A DNA stretch of 17,425 bases, from the NCBI GenBank assembly GCA_045652785.1, contig JAZOLF010000107.1, positions 1-17,425 on the forward strand, given 5' to 3'. Source of the DNA: Scatosoma sp045652785 (GTDB lineage: Bacteria > Bacillota > Clostridia > Christensenellales > Borkfalkiaceae). A program made the translations under genes and the position numbers. This document shows positions 15,601-17,425 of the stretch, one piece after another (positions within the stretch are counted from its first letter, which is position 1; each line of letters starts with the position of its first letter). The notes under the pieces are model-generated. The model had not been told where the DNA came from. It did no database searches and worked only from the letters and a program-made list of their open reading frames with translations.

Positions 15601-15882
15601 AACGGCACGGAACGCGTGTATGCTTTGCAAGATATGAACTCTGCGATGGGCAACGTTTCCGTGAACATCCAAAAGGCAACGTTGAACGATCTGGGCAACG
15701 ACGGCATTATTTCCATGAGTTCTTCCTTGCTCGACACCGCAATCATTACCCAAATCGGTATTTATCCCGTAGGTAGCGCGCCTTCTGGTAAATCCACACT
15801 CGGTGAACTTACCGTAAACGAAGCGGTCACCTATTTGAGTACCGTCCTGGAAGTTCTGATTGATGCAGGCCTTGCATCCTAA
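12613..15882 (+). CDS. Large membrane-anchored modular repeat protein (unknown function)
   Basis: I cannot assign this 1089-residue protein a function. It starts with a Lys/Arg-rich cytoplasmic tip and one glycine-rich membrane helix (about 16-46), so the rest should lie outside the cell. No LPXTG motif, lipobox or second membrane helix is seen. After a helical lead-in (50-170), a degenerate module repeats. It opens with a hydrophobic LMxxLAYGxE(x)DY strand and ends with a TIGDL...SLIESI.L.TLL helix segment. Copies of the YG strand centre on G179, G245, G408, G474, G545, G692 and G758, with a divergent one near residue 812. Modules 1, 3 and 6 span exactly 66 residues. Modules 2 and 5 carry inserts of about 97 and 80 residues. 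The C-terminal 230 residues keep only helix halves plus a strand-rich region. The start at 12613 has AAGGGAG 5 bases upstream; the in-frame ATG at 12586 has none. Confidence 0.93.
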   Translation: MAKRERQKTVVKKKSGIAGKIGCLLLGFVLGVVGTVGGVGGFGYYAVTQVKIKDAVSMVNDMAGLDLNYADYITEEYGDGTTLDLINAISQVVSDFSGENATLSTLEKISPMVGKSVQSVIDKLTEFGLSVDYDRLMTTPFGELAGFLTDTVNDTEIAKLVESVTKNEVTGILSIICYGEEGEDYVINDDGTITMLGGATSATIGSLTNADMLSDRLSGLSFQTLMSALGSINEEDAIIRTLVYGVEGKDFVMIDDDNDPATPDVVHQLPKTYDLTVALINPENPDEGTEPVVIAPDGSVFTLVDSTFTNAELGQTIVLLDGESEYQAQVLDSESNVIYDLKYLETEGSVEKFQAYIDGAAQVRKGPYLSDVIGEGADLLAIVGEVRLGDLLGLNGDSDPIMLAVAYGEKDKDYTVDETTKKITPINDPVTINDLMTVDGGISIVEDIPLATLLKIESPLQEGVESLMIILAYGEEGTHYRTYWEDGVQKWEWLTNQETGELYSERTVGYLIDNGNESLFNDLTIETLLAVGANSDDLMRALAYGNENTHYILVDENPGDADNTPNAVKMLPMRYFASGTQVFDEEHIFVGTFGAEVESGIYTVTLNAEKSQYIKANASGGYDVFATLEQAQTYAADNDTRMYHAKTKLVDLRGSNAANKIERIELAAALDVDIFGEGENAPDPLMVQLAFGVEDVHYTLDRTNKKINWLEDGNGLKYHARTIHDMKDTHTLFESIYLDTVLELNYQSPAIMLALAYGNDYTISGTNVTSNTRRTLGALMGSNSKTLIESIEMRNIITNVAADDAMMNYILFNMTEPNPSDPAYKVRTLGDFMNGSSDIINGMMDELTLEQALGEAATDGQLLSNFKDTKISNLGSEIQNLSIGKAIGEKVTNHTILKHIADATLSDIDQKLTDLSIQQVLDDPANGIYQYANFGGVMKTAVQTGVDGNNNPIYKEVYATPKDSGSYKYLEWRYTDGNAIAPSPLKGTWKYLLLDENGTERVYALQDMNSAMGNVSVNIQKATLNDLGNDGIISMSSSLLDTAIITQIGIYPVGSAPSGKSTLGELTVNEAVTYLSTVLEVLIDAGLAS
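13134..15170 (+). repeat. Degenerate protein-level repeats of about 66 codons
   Basis: Eight copies of a module lie within the large gene, clear only at protein level. They open at about residues 172 (ILSIICYG), 238 (IIRTLVYG), 401 (IMLAVAYG), 467 (LMIILAYG), 538 (LMRALAYG), 685 (LMVQLAFG), 751 (IMLALAYG) and 806 (MMNYILFN). Spacings are 66, 163, 66, 71, 147, 66 and 55 residues. DNA identity between copies is low, so the duplications are old. Confidence 0.8.
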
Positions 15883-15889
15883 TACAAAC

Positions 15890-15922
15890 AAAGGGAGCGT
15901 AAGAAAAATCGCTCCCTTTTTT
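15890..15922 (+). terminator. Intrinsic terminator after the large repeat protein gene
   Basis: AAAGGGAGCG (15890-15899) and CGCTCCCTTT (15910-15919) form a perfect 10-bp stem with a 10-base loop and end in a T run. It starts 7 bases after the stop codon. Confidence 0.95.
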
Positions 15923-15952
15923 ATTCTTTTTTTAAAAAGGCATATAAAATGA

Positions 15953-15981
15953 TTGACTAACCTATGCAAAATGGGTATAAT
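15953..15981 (+). promoter_or_regulatory. SigA-type promoter of rpsF-ssb-rpsR
   Basis: TTGACT (15953-15958), a 17-base spacer and a perfect TATAAT (15976-15981) form a strong promoter with a leader of about 80 bases before rpsF. Confidence 0.9.
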
Positions 15982-15990
15982 TGTACTGTA

Positions 15991-16057
15991 TGGCTACGGG
16001 TGTAGCCAAAACCTTGCCCATCGGATTTTCCGCGATGGGCCGAATAAGACCAGGAGG
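15991..16057 (+). ncRNA. Structured rpsF leader, candidate S6:S18 autoregulatory element
   Basis: Two perfect hairpins fill the leader. The first is TGGCTAC/GTAGCCA (15991-15997 with 16002-16008, loop GGGT). The second is GCCCATCG/CGATGGGC (16016-16023 with 16033-16040) with a 9-base loop ending in CCG. A further CCG runs across the 3' end of the second stem, and AGGAGG (16052-16057) is the rpsF ribosome binding site. Many bacterial rpsF operons carry an mRNA element with a conserved CCG that binds the S6:S18 complex and represses translation. Position, stem and CCG fit that idea, but I could not match the full consensus. Confidence 0.6.
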
Positions 16058-16068
16058 TAAAAATAGTT

Positions 16069-16350
16069 ATGGCTAAATACGAAATGTTGTATTTGCTCAA
16101 TAACGACTCGACGGAAGAAGTAAAGGCTGCTGAAATTGCAAAGTACGAAGAAATCGTAGTAAAAGCAGGCGGCGCTGTTGTTTCTACGGACAAGTGGGGT
16201 ACGAAGAAAACTGCTTACCCTATCAAGTTCAAGAACGAAGCATACTTCGTGTTGATGACGTTTGAAGCAAACGCTGACGTACTTACCGAACTCGACCGTG
16301 TTGCCGGCATCGACAGCGAAGTGTTGAGACGTATGATCACGAAAGCGTAA
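16069..16350 (+). CDS. rpsF: 30S ribosomal protein S6
   Basis: S6 binds the central domain of 16S rRNA as a heterodimer with S18 on the platform of the small subunit. The 93 residues show the usual ferredoxin-like fold: KYEMLYLLNND strand, a helix from EEVKAAEIAKYEEIV, then GWGTKK-like DKWGTKKTAYPIKFKNEAYFVLMTFEA and a final helix VLTELDRVAGIDSEVLRRMI. An AGGAGG site lies 11 bases before the ATG. It opens the standard rpsF-ssb-rpsR operon, and its leader may be the binding site for feedback by the S6:S18 complex. Confidence 0.97.
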   Translation: MAKYEMLYLLNNDSTEEVKAAEIAKYEEIVVKAGGAVVSTDKWGTKKTAYPIKFKNEAYFVLMTFEANADVLTELDRVAGIDSEVLRRMITKA

Positions 16351-16373
16351 GTTTTGAGTAAATAGGTGAAATT

Positions 16374-16802
16374 ATGAACAAGATTTATTTGATAGGCAAT
16401 CTCACGCGCGACCCCGAGTTGGTAGAAACCGCATCGGGCGTACAAAGATGTCGTTTTTCGATTGCGGTAAACCGCAATTACAGAAGTGCTGACGGCGAAC
16501 GTCAAGCTGACTTCTTCAACTGCACCGCTTGGCGTGGTTTGGCAGAAACGATTGCGCGCTACACGAAAAAGGGCACGAAAGTTTGCGTCGTAGGCAGCGT
16601 AGAAATGCGCGAATACGAAGACAACACGGGCGCAAGACGCACCGCTGTTGACGTTATGGTGCAAGACTTCGAAATCCTGACGCCGAAGGCTGAAGATGGT
16701 TCTTCCTTCGATGCGGCAGAACCTGCCCCCCGTACCACCGCCGCTCCCAGACGTAAGCCTCAGTTGCAACCGATGGACGACGATGGCGATATCCCCTTCT
16801 AA
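16374..16802 (+). CDS. ssb: Single-stranded DNA-binding protein
   Basis: SSB coats single-stranded DNA in replication, recombination and repair as a tetramer of OB folds. The 142-residue protein begins MNKIYLIGNLTRDPEL and continues through FSIAVNRNY, DFFNCTAWRGLAETIARYTKKGTKV and VGSVEMREYEDNTGARRTAVDVMVQDFEIL (OB fold, to about residue 104). A flexible Pro/Ala linker follows, and the acidic partner-binding tip DDDGDIPF ends it. It lies 23 bases after rpsF with an AGGTGA ribosome binding site, and 37 bases before rpsR, in the typical order. Length and tail are complete. Confidence 0.97.
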   Translation: MNKIYLIGNLTRDPELVETASGVQRCRFSIAVNRNYRSADGERQADFFNCTAWRGLAETIARYTKKGTKVCVVGSVEMREYEDNTGARRTAVDVMVQDFEILTPKAEDGSSFDAAEPAPRTTAAPRRKPQLQPMDDDGDIPF

Positions 16803-16839
16803 TTTAGGAAGGACAAAAAAACATTAAGGAGAAACGAAA

Positions 16840-17088
16840 ATGGAAGAAAAGGCACCTGTTAAAAAGGTTTTCAAGAAAATGCCCCGCAAAAAGGTATGCG
16901 CTTTCTGCCAGGAAAAAATCGCTGAAATTGATTACAAGGACGTAAACCGTCTTAAGAAGTACATCACCGAAGGCGGCAAAATCCTTCCCCGCAGAATGAG
17001 CGGTACTTGCGCAGCGCACCAAAGAAAGGTAGCAACCGCTATCAAGCGCGCGCGTATAGCATCCTTGCTCCCCTTCAAAGGTGAGTAA
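16840..17088 (+). CDS. rpsR: 30S ribosomal protein S18
   Basis: S18 pairs with S6 on the 30S platform. The 82 residues have a basic N-terminal extension, IDYKDVNRLKKYITEGGKILPRRMSGTCAAHQRKVATAIKRARIASLLPF as the conserved core, and a short tail. Cysteines at 20 and 23 (CAFC) plus C57 and H60 (TCAAH) suggest the zinc-binding form rather than the cysteine-free form seen in Bacillus. AAGGAG lies 8 bases before the ATG. It closes the rpsF-ssb-rpsR operon. The rplI and rep genes that sometimes follow are not here; an AT-rich non-coding stretch comes next. Confidence 0.97.
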   Translation: MEEKAPVKKVFKKMPRKKVCAFCQEKIAEIDYKDVNRLKKYITEGGKILPRRMSGTCAAHQRKVATAIKRARIASLLPFKGE

Positions 17089-17425
17089 TCACAACTAATG
17101 TTATAAGACAAATTCAATTTCAATAAAAAGTACAAAACTTTCCGACCTGAAATTATATATAATCTTATAACAAAAAGAAATTAAAATCTTTGAAAGAAGA
17201 AACAATTTAGCACACAAAACACTCTGCTACTCAGTGGGGTGTTTTTTTATTTTATCTATATAATTCTACTCCCCTACTAATACAGCTCAAAGCCTTATAA
17301 ATCCTAATAATTCTAGACCTTCAGCTCCCCTACAATATATATATAATAATATAATAAAAATTCTCTTAATTCTTCGCCCTCTCTGCCTCGCTCCCTACGC
17401 CTTGGATATTCTTCTCACTCCCCCC
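17089..17425. other. AT-rich non-coding stretch at the right edge
   Basis: These 337 bases hold no supported gene. Contents are an inverted repeat GTTATAAG/CTTATAAC (17100-17107 and 17164-17171), a TATAAT at 17158-17163 without a good -35, and the terminator at 17217-17248. After that comes a pyrimidine-rich and AT-rich tail with repeated CTCCCCTAC (17269-17277 and 17325-17333) and TAATTCTA (17261-17268 and 17308-17315). The composition differs sharply from the rest of the window. Confidence 0.7.
17217..17248 (+). terminator. Intrinsic terminator downstream of rpsR
   Basis: AAACACTCTGCT (17217-17228) pairs with AGTGGGGTGTTT (17233-17244) over 12 base pairs including G-U pairs, with a 4-base ACTC loop. 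A run of T follows. It starts 128 bases after rpsR and is the likely end of the rpsF operon, unless a small RNA begins near the TATAAT at 17158. Confidence 0.8.

Noticed and set aside
13435..15969. An 844-codon open frame on the minus strand opposite the large repeat gene
   Set aside because: It is the antisense shadow of a long, strongly biased coding gene. It has no ribosome binding site, no recognisable domain and a His/Arg/Val-rich composition typical of such shadows.
17249..17425. CRISPR array in the repetitive right tail
   Set aside because: The repeats are 8-9 bases, irregularly spaced and only two copies each.

Overview
The window looks like a chromosomal segment of an anaerobic Bacillota (class Clostridia), probably an uncultured gut-type lineage of moderate GC. 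The clues are the order mrnC-rlmB-sigH, a sigma-H family factor, a CwlD-type amidase, a NadD-YqeK fusion followed by rsfS, and the rpsF-ssb-rpsR trio. Good SigA-type promoters (17-bp spacers) and AAGGAG-type ribosome binding sites occur throughout. The lineage is inferred; no 16S gene or tRNA is present.

Left part (1-5208, all minus strand): one long operon starts from a strong promoter at 5180-5208 and reads mrnC, rlmB, sigH, dnaX, ybaB/ebfC, recR and the first part of gpsA, which runs off the left edge. It links rRNA maturation, a transition-state sigma factor, the replication clamp loader and recombination repair. Upstream on the same strand is a cwlD-like amidase (5226-5936).

Middle (6042-11694): a small plus-strand membrane microprotein gene (6042-6257) faces the minus-strand nadD-yqeK/rsfS pair across a bidirectional terminator (6290-6316). 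A plus-strand four-helix membrane protein of unknown function (7970-8737) diverges from nadD and converges on the minus-strand operon recX-birA-nnrD, which has its own promoter at 11666-11694. These operons supply NAD synthesis, NAD(P)HX repair, ribosome silencing and biotin attachment.

Right part (11759-17425, plus strand): a purine-type phosphoribosyltransferase with its own promoter and terminator comes first. Next is a 1089-residue membrane-anchored protein built from degenerate modules of about 66 residues, enclosed by its own promoter and terminator. Then comes the rpsF-ssb-rpsR operon with a structured leader that may be the S6:S18 autoregulatory RNA. The last 330 bases are AT-rich and non-coding, unlike the rest of the window.

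The least explained elements are the large modular repeat protein (12613-15882), the 255-residue membrane protein, the 71-residue proline-rich microprotein, and the two window ends, where the sequence departs from its context.
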